Of a stretch of DNA of 64,000 nucleotides, positions 34,743 to 45,000 are shown one piece after another. A program made the translations under genes and the position numbers. The stretch covers positions 1-64,000 of the forward strand of contig JAQBPX010000023.1 in NCBI GenBank assembly GCA_028287305.1. The letters are read 5' to 3'. The notes beneath the pieces are model-generated. The model was not told the DNA's origin, made no database searches, and saw only the letters and a list, made by a program, of their open reading frames with translations. Origin of the DNA: Gemmatimonadota bacterium (GTDB lineage: Bacteria > Gemmatimonadota > Gemmatimonadetes > Gemmatimonadales > Gemmatimonadaceae). The stretch's first letter is position 1. Every line of letters starts with the position of its first letter.

Positions 34743-36400
34743 GTGCAGCGACAGGCATGGCGGAAACTCCCGTGGACGTCGTGATCATCGGGTCCGGCTT
34801 CGGTGGCAGCGTGGCCGCGTTGCGCTATGCCGAGAAGGGATTCGGCGTGGTGATCCTCGAGCGAGGGCGCCGCTTTCGCGACGAGGATTTCGCGAAGAGC
34901 ACGTGGGACGTGCGCAACTACCTCTGGGCGCCGGGGATCGGCTGTCGCGGCATTTTGCAGCTCTCGCCATTTCGCAACGTGTTCGTGCTGCATGGCGCGG
35001 GCGTCGGCGGCGGGAGCCTGGGGTATGCCAACGTGCTGATGTCACCCGATGACGCGGCATTCGCCGAGCGTGGGTGGCATGGGCTGGTGGAGTGGCCGGG
35101 GCTGCTGGCGAGACACTACGACACTGCGCGACGCATGCTCGGAGTCGCGACCAATCCGCGAATGTGGCCGGCCGATCATGTGCTGCGCGACATCGCGCGC
35201 GAGCGCGGCGCCGAGGGCTCGTTTCGCGCGGCGGAGGTGGGCGCGTTCTTCGGTGCGGCCGGCGAGGAGGGGAAGCTCGTGCCCGATCCGTACTTCGGCG
35301 GCGAGGGCCCGTCTCGTCGCGGGTGCATTCACTGCGGCGGGTGCATGGTGGGCTGCCGCCACGACGCGAAGAATACGCTCGTGAAGAACTACCTCTACCT
35401 CGCGGAGAAGCGCGGCGTCGAGATTCGTCCCGGATGCGAGGTGACCGACATTCGCCCGCTGCGCGGCGAGCAGGAGGACGGCGCGCGCTACGAGGTGCTG
35501 TATGGACGCACGGTGCAGCGCGCGCGGCGCGTGGTGGTCGCGGCGGGGGCGCTCGGCACCATGCGATTGTTGTTTCGCTGTCGCGACGTGACGCGCTCGC
35601 TGGGCGAGCTCTCGCCCAGGCTCGGTGATCACGTGCGCACGAACAGCGAGGCGATTCTCGGGTCCGTCGCGCGCGATGGCGGGGTGGACTACTCGAAGGG
35701 CGTGGCGATCACGTCGATCTTCTCGGCGGATTCGGTGACGACGGTGGAACCGGTGCGCTATCCGGCCGGGTCGAGCATGATGCGGTTCCTCAGCGCGCCG
35801 CTGGTGGAAGGATCGAGCGTGCTGGGTCGCGTTATGCGGACGCTCTGGCAGGTGGCAAAGCGCCCGCAGGACCTGCTGCGCACGCACGTGCTGCCGGGGT
35901 GGGCGGAGCGGGGGACGATCATCCTCGTGATGCAGCACGTGGATCATCGCGTGCGCATGCGGCTGGGCCGGAGCGTGTTCACGCTCTTCCAGCGGGGGCT
36001 GGTGTCGAGCGCGGATGGCGCGCGGTCGGCGGTGTCGGACCCGGGCGTTGGGCATGAGGTGGCGCGCGCGTTCGCGGCGAAGACGAATGGGGTGCCGGGC
36101 GGCTCGGTGAACGAGAGCTTTCTGGGCATCCCGATGACGGCGCACATCCTGGGCGGCGTGCCCTTCGGGCGGGACGCGGGCGAGGGAGTGATCGGCACGG
36201 ACTTCCAGGTGCACCAGTATCCGGGGCTGTACGTGATGGACGGATCGGTGGTGCCGGGCAATCCCGGGGTGAACCCGAGCCTGACCATCACGGCGATGGC
36301 CGAGTATGCGATGAGCCTGGTGGCGCCGATGGCGCCTGCCGCCATCCTGAGCGACTCTCCTGTCATCCCGAGCGCCAGCGAGGGATCTGCCGTTCACTAA
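34739..36400 (+). CDS. GMC-family FAD oxidoreductase, cholesterol-oxidase-like
   Basis: A 553-residue flavoenzyme. The FAD dinucleotide fold is GSGFGGSVAALRYAEKG (17-33), followed by GAGVGGGSLGYANV, and the C-terminal GMC signature is LYVMDGSVVPGNPGVNPSLT with the active-site region after MTAHILGG. A CIHCGGCMVGCRHDAKNT segment is shared with the cholesterol-oxidase-like branch. Typical substrates are sterols, long-chain alcohols or sugars. No signal peptide. The last 13 residues (VIPSASEGSAVH) come from a dispersed repeat (36362-36390), so its C-terminus was extended by insertion. Confidence 0.92.
   Translation: MSAATGMAETPVDVVIIGSGFGGSVAALRYAEKGFGVVILERGRRFRDEDFAKSTWDVRNYLWAPGIGCRGILQLSPFRNVFVLHGAGVGGGSLGYANVLMSPDDAAFAERGWHGLVEWPGLLARHYDTARRMLGVATNPRMWPADHVLRDIARERGAEGSFRAAEVGAFFGAAGEEGKLVPDPYFGGEGPSRRGCIHCGGCMVGCRHDAKNTLVKNYLYLAEKRGVEIRPGCEVTDIRPLRGEQEDGARYEVLYGRTVQRARRVVVAAGALGTMRLLFRCRDVTRSLGELSPRLGDHVRTNSEAILGSVARDGGVDYSKGVAITSIFSADSVTTVEPVRYPAGSSMMRFLSAPLVEGSSVLGRVMRTLWQVAKRPQDLLRTHVLPGWAERGTIILVMQHVDHRVRMRLGRSVFTLFQRGLVSSADGARSAVSDPGVGHEVARAFAAKTNGVPGGSVNESFLGIPMTAHILGGVPFGRDAGEGVIGTDFQVHQYPGLYVMDGSVVPGNPGVNPSLTITAMAEYAMSLVAPMAPAAILSDSPVIPSASEGSAVH
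36362..36390 (-). repeat. Dispersed PERSEGS-type repeat, copy 4
   Basis: GTCATCCCGAGCGCCAGCGA followed by GGGATCTGC, in the same orientation as copy 2. It encodes VIPSASEGS at the end of the GMC oxidoreductase. A degenerate half-copy (CCATCCTGAGCGA) sits just upstream at 36342. Confidence 0.75.
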
Positions 36401-36412
36401 GAGCAACTGCCT

Positions 36413-36506
36413 TGAGACACGGATTTCACTGGCGTCGCTACGCAACGCACACGGGTACTGCCGTCGTACCCGTGTGCGCGGCAGCGCCGGTGAAATCCGT
36501 GTCTCA
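36413..36506. repeat. Hairpin repeat family, copy B
   Basis: TGAGACACGGATTTCAC (36413-36429) and its exact reverse complement (36490-36506). Inside is a second perfect hairpin, GCACACGGGTAC (36447-36458) with 36466-36477. It follows repeat copy 4 in the same order as copy A follows repeat copy 2. The rest of 36401-36599 has no gene; GTAGTTGTAGTT after the right arm is also found after copy A. Confidence 0.8.
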
Positions 36507-36599
36507 TGTCTCTTGATCTTGTAGTTGTAGTTCGTCGTTTGATGCACTTGGGGAATGCCAATTGCTCGTCGCGACCGGACATCTATCCGGGATTGAGCG

Positions 36600-37526
36600 A
36601 TGGCTAGCAAGCGAAGCGGCGTCAAGAAGAAGGCGGGCGACCGGCAGACGAAGCGCGCGGGTCGCTATCCCAAGCCGCCCCTCCCCAGGCAGCACCACGA
36701 GAAGCCCGGGCTCGAGAGCGAAATCCGCCCCGCGCCCAAATGGGAAGCGCCGGAGTACCGCGCCGCCGGCAAGCTCGAGGGCAAGGTGGCGCTCATCACC
36801 GGCGGTGATTCCGGGATCGGTCGCGCGGTCGCCGCACTCTACGCGCGCGAGGGCGCCGACGTCTGCATCTCGTACCTCCCGGAGGAGCAATCCGACGCCG
36901 ACGTCACCTGTCGCGCCGTGGAATCCGAAGGACGCCGCTGCCTGATGATCGCCGGCGACCTCGTCAATCCGCTGTTCTGCAAGGAGCTCGTGGAGCGCAC
37001 GGTGGTCGAGTTCGGCAAGCTCGACATCCTCGTGAACAATGCCGCGTACCAGAACGCGCAGGAGTCTCTGGCCGAGGTCACCGATGAGCAGTGGAACCAC
37101 ACCTTCCACACGAACATCTACGCCTACTTCCGCCTGGCGAAGGCCGCGCTCGAGTACATGGAAGCGGGGAGCGCGATCGTGAACACGGGCTCGATCACGG
37201 GACTGAACGGCGAGAAGAACCTGCTCGACTACTCCTCCACCAAGGGTGCGATCCACGCCTTCACCAAGTCGCTCGCGCAGAACCTGGTGGAGCGAAGGAT
37301 CCGCGTGAATGCCGTGGCCCCGGGGCCCGTGTGGACGCCGCTCAACCCGAGCGACAACAAGACGCCGGAGGAGGTGTCGCAGTTCGGCAAGGACCAGCCA
37401 TACAAGCGGCCCGCGCAGCCGGAGGAGATCGCGCCGGCGTACGTCTTCTTCGCGAGCAACGCCGACTCGAGCTACATCACCGGCGAAGTGCTCTCGCTGC
37501 TCGGGGGAGAGACTACCGCAGGGTAG
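36600..37526 (+). CDS. Short-chain dehydrogenase/reductase with N-terminal extension
   Basis: A 308-residue SDR of the YghA/YhdG-like classical subgroup. After a Lys/Arg-rich N-terminal extension (about 55 residues) come the NADP(H)-binding TGGDSGIG, NNAA, catalytic Ser in GSITG and YSSTKGA (Tyr-x3-Lys), and PGPVWTPLNPSD. It reduces aldehydes or ketones in the cytosol; the substrate is unknown. The gene is alone, between the hairpin repeat and a convergent two-component operon. Confidence 0.93.
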   Translation: MASKRSGVKKKAGDRQTKRAGRYPKPPLPRQHHEKPGLESEIRPAPKWEAPEYRAAGKLEGKVALITGGDSGIGRAVAALYAREGADVCISYLPEEQSDADVTCRAVESEGRRCLMIAGDLVNPLFCKELVERTVVEFGKLDILVNNAAYQNAQESLAEVTDEQWNHTFHTNIYAYFRLAKAALEYMEAGSAIVNTGSITGLNGEKNLLDYSSTKGAIHAFTKSLAQNLVERRIRVNAVAPGPVWTPLNPSDNKTPEEVSQFGKDQPYKRPAQPEEIAPAYVFFASNADSSYITGEVLSLLGGETTAG

Positions 37527-37556
37527 CCCCTGGCCTCAGCGACTCGCCGGCTGGAG

Positions 37557-38339
37557 CTACACGCCGAGCAGACGCTCCACCGCGGACCTGTATCCGCGGC
37601 TCAGCTTGAGCCGCGTGCCGTCGTGCAGCACGAGCACGTACTCGCCATGAAACCAGGGCTGCAGCGACTTCACGCGCTGCATGTTCACGATGGTGCTGCG
37701 GTGGATCCGAACGAAGCTCGCGGGATCGAGCGCGGCAAGCATTGCCCCCATGCTGCGGTTCACGACGTGCGTCACGGGTCCCGCGTGCAGTCGCACAGCG
37801 TCTCCCGCAGCCTCCACGTAATCGATGTCGCGCAGCTCCACGAACTGGATGTCGTCGCCGCCACGGATGGCAATCCGGTCGCCGTTGCGCGCCGGCGGAG
37901 CGGAGCGGACGCCGGGCTCGCCGCTTCCCGCAACCAGTCCCTGCACGGTGTCGAGCAGCTCTCCCTTGCGACGCTGCTCCACCTGCGCGCGCGCGCGCGC
38001 CAGCGTTTCCCGCAGGCGCTCGGGGTCCACGGGCTTGAGCAGGTAGTCGAGCGCGCGCACGGCGAACGCGCGGATGGCATGCTCCTCGTGCGCCGTGACG
38101 AATACCACCAGCGGCAGGTCGCGCGCGTGCTCCAGGAGACCGAACCCGTCCATCCCGGGCATCTGGACGTCGAGGAAGAGGAGGTCGGGCGCATCCTGGG
38201 CCATCGCCTGCAGGGCGCGCGCGGGATCGCCATGCTCCGACACGATCACCACTCCCGGCTCGCCGCGCAGCCGCAGGCGCAGCCCCTCGCGCGCCAGCGG
38301 CTCGTCGTCCACGATCATCACGCGCAGTGGGCCGCTCAT
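37557..38339 (-). CDS. LytTR-family response regulator
   Basis: A 260-residue regulator: receiver domain with phosphorylation Asp57 in FLDVQMPGMDG and the acidic pair DDE near residue 12, conserved Lys in LLKPVDP, then a LytTR DNA-binding domain (RNGDRIAIRGGDDIQFVELR, VNRSMGAMLAALDPASFVRI, LSRGYRSAVERLL). It binds direct-repeat operators in promoters of its regulon. Its ATG overlaps the stop of the sensor kinase gene by four bases, so the two form a cognate pair. Confidence 0.95.
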   Translation of the reverse strand: MSGPLRVMIVDDEPLAREGLRLRLRGEPGVVIVSEHGDPARALQAMAQDAPDLLFLDVQMPGMDGFGLLEHARDLPLVVFVTAHEEHAIRAFAVRALDYLLKPVDPERLRETLARARAQVEQRRKGELLDTVQGLVAGSGEPGVRSAPPARNGDRIAIRGGDDIQFVELRDIDYVEAAGDAVRLHAGPVTHVVNRSMGAMLAALDPASFVRIHRSTIVNMQRVKSLQPWFHGEYVLVLHDGTRLKLSRGYRSAVERLLGV

Positions 38340-39439
38340 GTGCCACCCGGTAGCGGCAGCTCCAGCGTCGCCGTTCCGGCGCCGCCACCATGCTGCAGGC
38401 TGAAGGTGGCGTCGGAGTCGTAGAACTGCCGCAGGCGCTCCTTCACGTAAGCCACGCCGAACCCTCCTGGCGTCGCCAACGCTGCACCTTCGGCAGGCGT
38501 TGCGAGTCCGGGGTCCATGATCACGATGCGCAGCCGGTCGCCCACGCGGGAGAATGCCAGCGACACGAAGCCGCCTCCATGCCGGAATGCGTTCTCCACC
38601 AGCGGCTGGAGGATGGAGCCCGGGAGCGTCGCGCTCCGCAACGCGTCCGGCAGCTCGACCTCCAGGCGAGTGGAGTCACCGAAGCGGAGTGCCTCGATGT
38701 CAGCGTAGCGCTGCACGCGCTGCAGCTCGTCCTCCACCGTCACGAGCGCGTCGGCCCGCTCGGTCAGGGCGCCGCGCAGGTAGCGCGAGATCAACTGGAT
38801 CGCATGATCGGCCTGCCGAGTGTCGCCGCGCAGCACGAGCGTGGACACGGTGTTGAGCGCATTGAAGAGGAAGTGCGGATGCAGCTGCCAGCGCAATAGC
38901 TCGAGGTCGGCGCGAGCCACGCGCGACTCGAGCGCCAGCGCCACCGTACTGCGCTCACTCGAGAGCCGATGCTCGGCCACGAGCATCGCGATGCCCGTCA
39001 CCGTGAGGTACGTGGCCAGGTCGCCGCTCCCATGGCGAATGACGTGGCGCACGAGCAGCGCACCGTCCACGGGCCCCCCCACGCCGATCAGTCGCATCAC
39101 CCCGATGTAGAGGATGCCGTGCAGCGCCACCACGGGTGCGGCTGCGGCGATCACGATTGCCCAGCGCCGCCAGTCGTACATCGAGAAGCGGGACGCCATG
39201 CGGGTCAGTCGAAGCACGACCGGCGTGAGCACCGCCCACGTCCAGTAGAACGGCACTACATAGGTCACCGAATCCAGGAAGTCTGCGCCCTCGCGCCCGG
39301 CGGGTGCAACGAAATATTTCGGCGCCGACCAGAGCAGGCCGAAGATCGTCCACAGCGCAAAGACCACGCTCGCGCGCGCGAGCGAGTACGCCGCGGGAAC
39401 TGCGGTGCTGGTGCGCGATGACGTCAGCGATCCTGGCAT
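38336..39439 (-). CDS. LytS/YehU-type sensor histidine kinase
   Basis: A 367-residue membrane kinase. N-terminal helices (SVVFALWTIFGLLW, SVTYVVPFYWTWAVLTPV, WAIVIAAAAPVVALHGILYIG and one more) form the sensor. The His_kinase motif is LRWQLHPHFLFNALNTVS with the phosphoryl His. The ATPase part has LVENAFRHG (N-box), DPG and GGFGVAYVKERL. It phosphorylates the overlapping LytTR regulator. The signal is unknown; a DUF5916 outer-membrane gene is divergent 192 bp upstream and could be a target. Confidence 0.93.
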   Translation of the reverse strand: MPGSLTSSRTSTAVPAAYSLARASVVFALWTIFGLLWSAPKYFVAPAGREGADFLDSVTYVVPFYWTWAVLTPVVLRLTRMASRFSMYDWRRWAIVIAAAAPVVALHGILYIGVMRLIGVGGPVDGALLVRHVIRHGSGDLATYLTVTGIAMLVAEHRLSSERSTVALALESRVARADLELLRWQLHPHFLFNALNTVSTLVLRGDTRQADHAIQLISRYLRGALTERADALVTVEDELQRVQRYADIEALRFGDSTRLEVELPDALRSATLPGSILQPLVENAFRHGGGFVSLAFSRVGDRLRIVIMDPGLATPAEGAALATPGGFGVAYVKERLRQFYDSDATFSLQHGGGAGTATLELPLPGGT

Positions 39440-39631
39440 GGTCGAAAGATCGTGCGGCGCCCACCCTGCGCCAGCCGTCGCCTGCCGAACGCGCCGTGAA
39501 TCGCCGAGCGGGCCGTTTGGGCCGCCGAGTGGGCTGGCTGGCGGGCGGTGCGAAAGGCCACCCTGGCGGCGAGGCTTGGTGATTGGGCGACGTGCTGCGG
39601 CGTCGCGCGCGAGTCGGGGGCAGGATGCGGC

Positions 39632-42073
39632 ATGCGAAATCCACTCGCGTCACTCGCGGCACTCGCGCTGCTCGCGCTTGCCCTCCTGCCAGCACCACGC
39701 GTCGCCGGGGCACAGTCGCCTTCGCCTCGATCGCTTGGCGCCACTCGCGCGTCCGGCGTCATCCACCTGGATGGAAGGCTCGACGAGGCCGACTGGGCGC
39801 GCGCGGAAGTCGCGGGTGACTTCACGCAGCGGCATCCCACCCCCGGCGTTCCCGCCACGTACCGCACGGAGATCCGCGTGCTGTACGACGCAGGCTTCAT
39901 CTACGTGGGCGCGAGGATGTTCGATCCGCATCCCGACTCGATCGCCGCGCCGCTCGCGCGCAAGGATCCCGGTGACGTGTCGTCCGACTGGATCGACGTG
40001 ATCTTCGACTCGTATCACGACCACCGAACCGCCTATCGCTTCGGCGTGAACCCGGCGGGCACGAAGCTGGACGTCTACCACTTCAACGACGAGGACGACG
40101 ATTCGTCGTGGGATCCCCTCTGGGACGTGGTCACGCGCATCGATTCCGCTGGGTGGGTCGCCGAGTATCGCATTCCGCTCTCGCAGCTTCGCTTTCATGC
40201 GAGCGCCGGTGAGCAGGTGTGGGGCCTCCAGTTCTATCGCGCGGTGGCGCGCCGCGATGAGTGGTCGCACTGGGTGCCGTACCTGCCCACCACGCCGGGG
40301 TTCGTGTCGGCGTTCGGCGAGTTGCATGGGCTGGTGGGCCTGGCGCCTCCGTCGCCGGTGGAAGTCACGCCGTACGTGGTGTCGCGCTCGACCGGTGGCG
40401 CAGACGCCGGGGCGGACCTCCGCCTCGGGCTCGGCTCCGGCCTCTCGCTGACCGGCACGATCAACCCGGACTTCGGCCAGGTGGAGGTGGACCCGGCGGT
40501 GATCAACCTCTCCGAGGTGGAGACGTTCTTTCCCGAGAAACGGCCCTTCTTCCTTGAGGGCTCCGGCATCTTCGAGTTCGGCGCGCCCGTCGTTTCGGCG
40601 GCGTATGGATTCTCGCGATTCGTGCACTGGAGGCGCATCGGCGAGACGCCGATCGTCGGCGCGGCGAAGCTGAGCGGGCAGCTCGAGCACGGCTGGTCCG
40701 TGGGGCTGGTCGATGCGAGCACGCGAGCGACGTCAGCGCACGATCACTACTTCGTGGGTCGCGCCAAGCGCGACGTGAAGGGGGGCCGAAGCTCGTTCGG
40801 CTTCATCGCGACTGCCGCGAACAAGGCGGCGCGCGACGCCTACCTTCTGGGCGTGGACGGCCGGATCGCCTCGAGCGATCGACGCTGGATACTGGGCGGG
40901 CACGTCGCGGGAAGCGGCGTGCGCGGCGGGACGCAGGAGATCCTGGACCTGCAGCGCTCGAGCGCGCGCTACCTTCAGCGGCCGGATGCAGGCTACCTGG
41001 GGGTGGACTCGGCACGTACCGCGCTGCGCGGCGTCGACGGTGCGGTGAGCGTGATCTACAACGGCTCGCCCTGGTTCGGCTCCATGCAGTACCACGAGAC
41101 GAGCGCGGGCTACGAGTCGAACGACGTGGGCTACCTCGCGCGCGCCGACGTGCGATCGCTCACCGGCGCCTACGGCCTGGGGTTCACCGGGATGAAGCGC
41201 GCGGTTCGTGACCTGAGGGTCGTGGCGATTGCGCAGGAGGCCGCGAATCATGGAGGGGACGTGATCTACCAGCGCGCGGGGCTCACTTCCTCGGCCATGC
41301 TGCGTTCGCTCTGGAGCCTTTCGGGGCGCCTGCTGTTCCGGCCCGCGTTCACGAGCGACAGGCTCACGCGCGGCGGGCCGCGGACGGCGGTGCCGGCCCA
41401 ATGGGAAGTGGGCGGCTCCGTCGGCACGGATTCCCGCCGGCCATTGCTCGCGCGCTTCAACGCGTATCGGGAAGGGAAGGGCATGGCGGGATCGGAAGCC
41501 GGAGGGTCCGTGGACCTGGTCATGCGCCCTCGCCCCTCGCTGCAGCTCCTGCTTTCGCCGTCGGTGGAGCGCATCGAGGACGCCGCGCAGTTCGTGCGAT
41601 CCGTTACCGATGACCTCGGTCCCACCTTTGGACGCCGGTACGTGTTCGCCACGCTGCGGCAGTCGACCGCGTACGTGGACGTGCGCGCCGACTGGACGCT
41701 CACCCCCACGCTCAGCTTCCAGCTCTTCGCGCAGCCCTTCCACTCGAACGCGCACTTTGCCGACTACAAGGAGCTGCGTGCGGCGCGCAGCTACGCCTTC
41801 GACGTGTACGGCCGCGATCGCGGTTCCATCAGCGCAGTGGGAGCCGGGCGCTTCGAGGTTGATCCCGACGGCGCCGGTCCCGCGCGTGCATTTCTCATCG
41901 GGGGGGAATCGAACCAGTCCAGCTTTTCGGCGCGCGAGGTGCGGGTGAACGGCGTGCTGCGCTGGGAGTATCGCGCCGGCTCCGTGTTCTATGCGGTGTG
42001 GCAGCAGGCGCGCGAGCAGGGCGCCGAGCGGCACGCCCTCTTCCTCAAGGGCAGCTACCGTTGGGGGCGCTGA
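39632..42073 (+). CDS. DUF5916 outer-membrane protein with N-terminal CBM9-like domain
   Basis: An 813-residue secreted protein. Signal peptide ends RVAGAQS. Residues 30-210 are a CBM9/DOMON-like beta-sandwich (IHLDGRLDEADWARAEVAGDF, FIYVGARMFDP, WVAEYRIPLSQLRF). The rest matches DUF5916 (TINPDFGQVEVDPAVINLSE, ETFFPEKRPFFLEGSGIFEF), a predicted outer-membrane beta-barrel ending with an aromatic-rich strand (LFLKGSYRWGR). Families of this type are common in Gemmatimonadota and Bacteroidota; function unknown, possibly polymer binding or heme-like redox. ATG 39632 is chosen for the signal peptide. Confidence 0.88.
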   Translation: MRNPLASLAALALLALALLPAPRVAGAQSPSPRSLGATRASGVIHLDGRLDEADWARAEVAGDFTQRHPTPGVPATYRTEIRVLYDAGFIYVGARMFDPHPDSIAAPLARKDPGDVSSDWIDVIFDSYHDHRTAYRFGVNPAGTKLDVYHFNDEDDDSSWDPLWDVVTRIDSAGWVAEYRIPLSQLRFHASAGEQVWGLQFYRAVARRDEWSHWVPYLPTTPGFVSAFGELHGLVGLAPPSPVEVTPYVVSRSTGGADAGADLRLGLGSGLSLTGTINPDFGQVEVDPAVINLSEVETFFPEKRPFFLEGSGIFEFGAPVVSAAYGFSRFVHWRRIGETPIVGAAKLSGQLEHGWSVGLVDASTRATSAHDHYFVGRAKRDVKGGRSSFGFIATAANKAARDAYLLGVDGRIASSDRRWILGGHVAGSGVRGGTQEILDLQRSSARYLQRPDAGYLGVDSARTALRGVDGAVSVIYNGSPWFGSMQYHETSAGYESNDVGYLARADVRSLTGAYGLGFTGMKRAVRDLRVVAIAQEAANHGGDVIYQRAGLTSSAMLRSLWSLSGRLLFRPAFTSDRLTRGGPRTAVPAQWEVGGSVGTDSRRPLLARFNAYREGKGMAGSEAGGSVDLVMRPRPSLQLLLSPSVERIEDAAQFVRSVTDDLGPTFGRRYVFATLRQSTAYVDVRADWTLTPTLSFQLFAQPFHSNAHFADYKELRAARSYAFDVYGRDRGSISAVGAGRFEVDPDGAGPARAFLIGGESNQSSFSAREVRVNGVLRWEYRAGSVFYAVWQQAREQGAERHALFLKGSYRWGR

Positions 42074-42089
42074 CCAGGGAACCGCTCGA

Positions 42090-45000
42090 TCAGCCTCGGC
42101 CGCGCGAGAGTCGCGCGATGCGCGCCTTCACCTCGGCCACGCGCGGCTGGAGCTCCGGGTCGGCGGTCTTCCACAGGTCCACGAAACGCTCGTAGTTCTC
42201 GAGCGCCTTGGTCACGTTGCCCTTCGCCTCGTACAGCTCGCCCAGGCGCTTGTAGGTGCCGGCGAGGAACTGCGACTCGTTGCCCACCCCCCGATACGGA
42301 ACGGCCAGGTAGCGCTCGTAGGCGACAAGCGCCGAGTCCGGCATGTTGGCGACGTCGAACAGGTAGCCGAAGATCGCCTCGTCGCAGTTCTTGCAGCCAC
42401 TGAGGCCGGTCGAACGGGCCTTCGTGATGGCCTGGACCACCTTGCCATCGGCGAGGTCCCGCGTGGCCTCCAGGTCGGTGCGGTCGTTCTTCACGAGCGT
42501 GTCATTCCCCTGTCCCAGCTGCTTGAGTGCCTCGTCCACCGCACGCTTCGCGATCTGCCGGCGTCCGAGCAGCACGTTCATCTGGGCGAGAAAGCTCCAC
42601 GGCTTTTCGCTCTCCGGAATCGACTGGAAGTCGGAGGTGCCGGTGAGCGAATCGAGGATCACCCGAGCCCTGGCGGAATCGCCGTAGACCCAGAGTGTGG
42701 TGTAGGCGCGGTTCGTCGCCACGCCCACGCCGGCGCCCTGCACGCCGCGCTCGACCTGTGCCTTCACCACGTCGCCAACGAGTCGCTGCGACTCGCGCAC
42801 GTGCCCCTCGCGGAGCTCGAATGCCGAGAGCGTTCCCGCGAGCGACTCGCGCAGGGTCACGTTGCTCGCGGCCACCTGCATGTTCGCGCGCAGCACCGCC
42901 TTGGCGGACTCGGGTTGCTGGCGTGCGTCGAGCAGAGGCACGCGCTGCATCGCGAGCCCCGCGAGCGTGGGGAAGTTCTTCGCCATCTGCTGGTACGTGC
43001 TCTCTGCTGCCGCGACGCGTCCGCCGATGAGCTGCACGCTCATCAGGTTGCCGTAGTAGGTCGCCGTCTGCGACGGGTTCAGCGAGATGGCCTTTCGATA
43101 GAGGGATTCTGCCCGCGCCGCGTGCCCCAGCTGGTTGTTGAGCAGCGCGGCGTTGTTGAGCGCCGAGCCGTAGTTCGGGTTGGCTGCGAGCGCTGCCTCG
43201 TAGGCAGCGAGCGCCTTCTGCGTGTCGCGGAATTTCGGCGAGCGGTTGTTCCAGTACGCGGCAATCGCCATCTGCTTTTCGACTTCACTGAGGCGATCCT
43301 GGTGGTCGTACGCCTTCTGGAGCAGCACGTCGACACGATCCTGGTACCCGCCGCGGTTGCTCAGCTCGACGGCCAGCCGGCGATACGCCATGGCGAACGC
43401 CGTGTCCAGGTGGATCGCCTGCTCCAGCTTCCTGATGCCGTTGGTGAAGTCGCCCTTTCGCGACAGGAGCTCGATGCCCTCGCTGTAACGCTGCAGGGCG
43501 GGGAGCGACGCCGTGGTCACCTCTTCGAGTCGCTGGCCGCCCTGCACGTCCTTGAGCGACTCACCGATCTTGCCCCGCAGCTGCCGGGTGAGCGCGCCGA
43601 TCGTCTCGATCAGGTCGCTCGGGCTGTTCGCGCCCTTCTGGTAGCTCGCGAGCGTGGTGCCCGAGTCCGCGCTGAGCAGTCGCAGCGTCACCAGGAAGCC
43701 GCTTCCTGCCTGCGTCACCTCGCCGTCCACGATCGCCCTGATTCCCTCACGGGCCGCGAGGTCGCGCGAGACGTCCGGCGTCAGCTTGGTGTCCACCGGC
43801 TTCTGCATGCGGCCGAGTGCCGCCGACACCATCGCGGGCGTCACGAGCGAGATCACCTTCGACTGCTGGAGGTCGGCGCGCACGCCCTCGGCCGCGGCGC
43901 GAGCGAGCATGCTGTCACCGCGAAAGTCCGCAATGAGCACGCGCGCCTGGTCGCCCAGCTTGCCACTCGCCATCAGTGAGCCTGCGGGGCCGATGCCCAT
44001 CGCGCGCATCACCATCCAGCCGCCGACCACCACCACGAATGCGATCAGCGCGTACACGCCGCCGAACAGCGTGCGCCGCCACGACACGTGCGGGCTCGCC
44101 TTGACCGCCATGGTGGACATCGTGCCGCGCGGCGCCGCGTGCGTCCCGTTCGGAGTGAGCTCCTGCGAGACGCTCACCGAACGCATGACGCTGCGATGCA
44201 CGTAGGCCGTGAAGAGGATGGCGGGCAGGCCGAGTGCCATCACGCCGATCGCGCCGGGCAGCACCCAGTCCGGCAGGCCGATGCCGACGATCGCCGCCTT
44301 CGCGAGCACGGCGACGGCAATGAACGCCAGCGCGTACAGGGCGAGCGCGCGCCAGACCATCCCCTTTCCGCCGAGCAGGAGCGGCGACATCGAGGCCATG
44401 GAGCCGGACGTCGCAACGTGCTCCAGCGCGCGCGCGACTTCCGACGCAGTCTGCGGGCGATCCGCGGGATCCTTCTCCAGGCAGCGCATCACGAGGTCGG
44501 CGAGCGACGGCGGAATGTCGCTGCGCAGCTCGGTGATCGGCGTGGGCGCCTGGCTGAGGTGCGCCATCAGCAGCTTGGCGCTCGGCAGCCCGTGAAAGGG
44601 CGGCTGCCCCGTGAGCATCTCGTAGGCCATGATGCCCCACGAGTAGATGTCCGCCCGATGATCGGTGTCCGGGTCGCCCGCTGCCTGCTCGGGCGCCATG
44701 TAGAGGGGCGTTCCGATGGACATGCCCACCTGCGTGAGCGAGTCGCCGGTGGGCGTCGCGCTCTTGGCCGCGGAGAGCGCCTTCGCGATGCCGAAGTCGG
44801 TGACCACGGCCGAGCCCTCGGCCAGCAGCACGTTGTCCGGCTTGATGTCGCGATGCACCACGCCGCGTCCATGCGCGAACGCCAGCGCCTTGGCGACGTC
44901 CCGCAGGATGCTCACCGCGTCGTCGATCGGCAGCGGGCCCTCGGCGATGCGCGAGCGGAGTGACTCGCCCTCCACGAATGGCATCGTGTAGTAGGGCAGC

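Noticed and set aside
41991-43979. 662-codon plus-strand frame across the second kinase gene
   Set aside because: Same kind of GC-driven shadow; the kinase-TPR protein on the minus strand is unambiguous.
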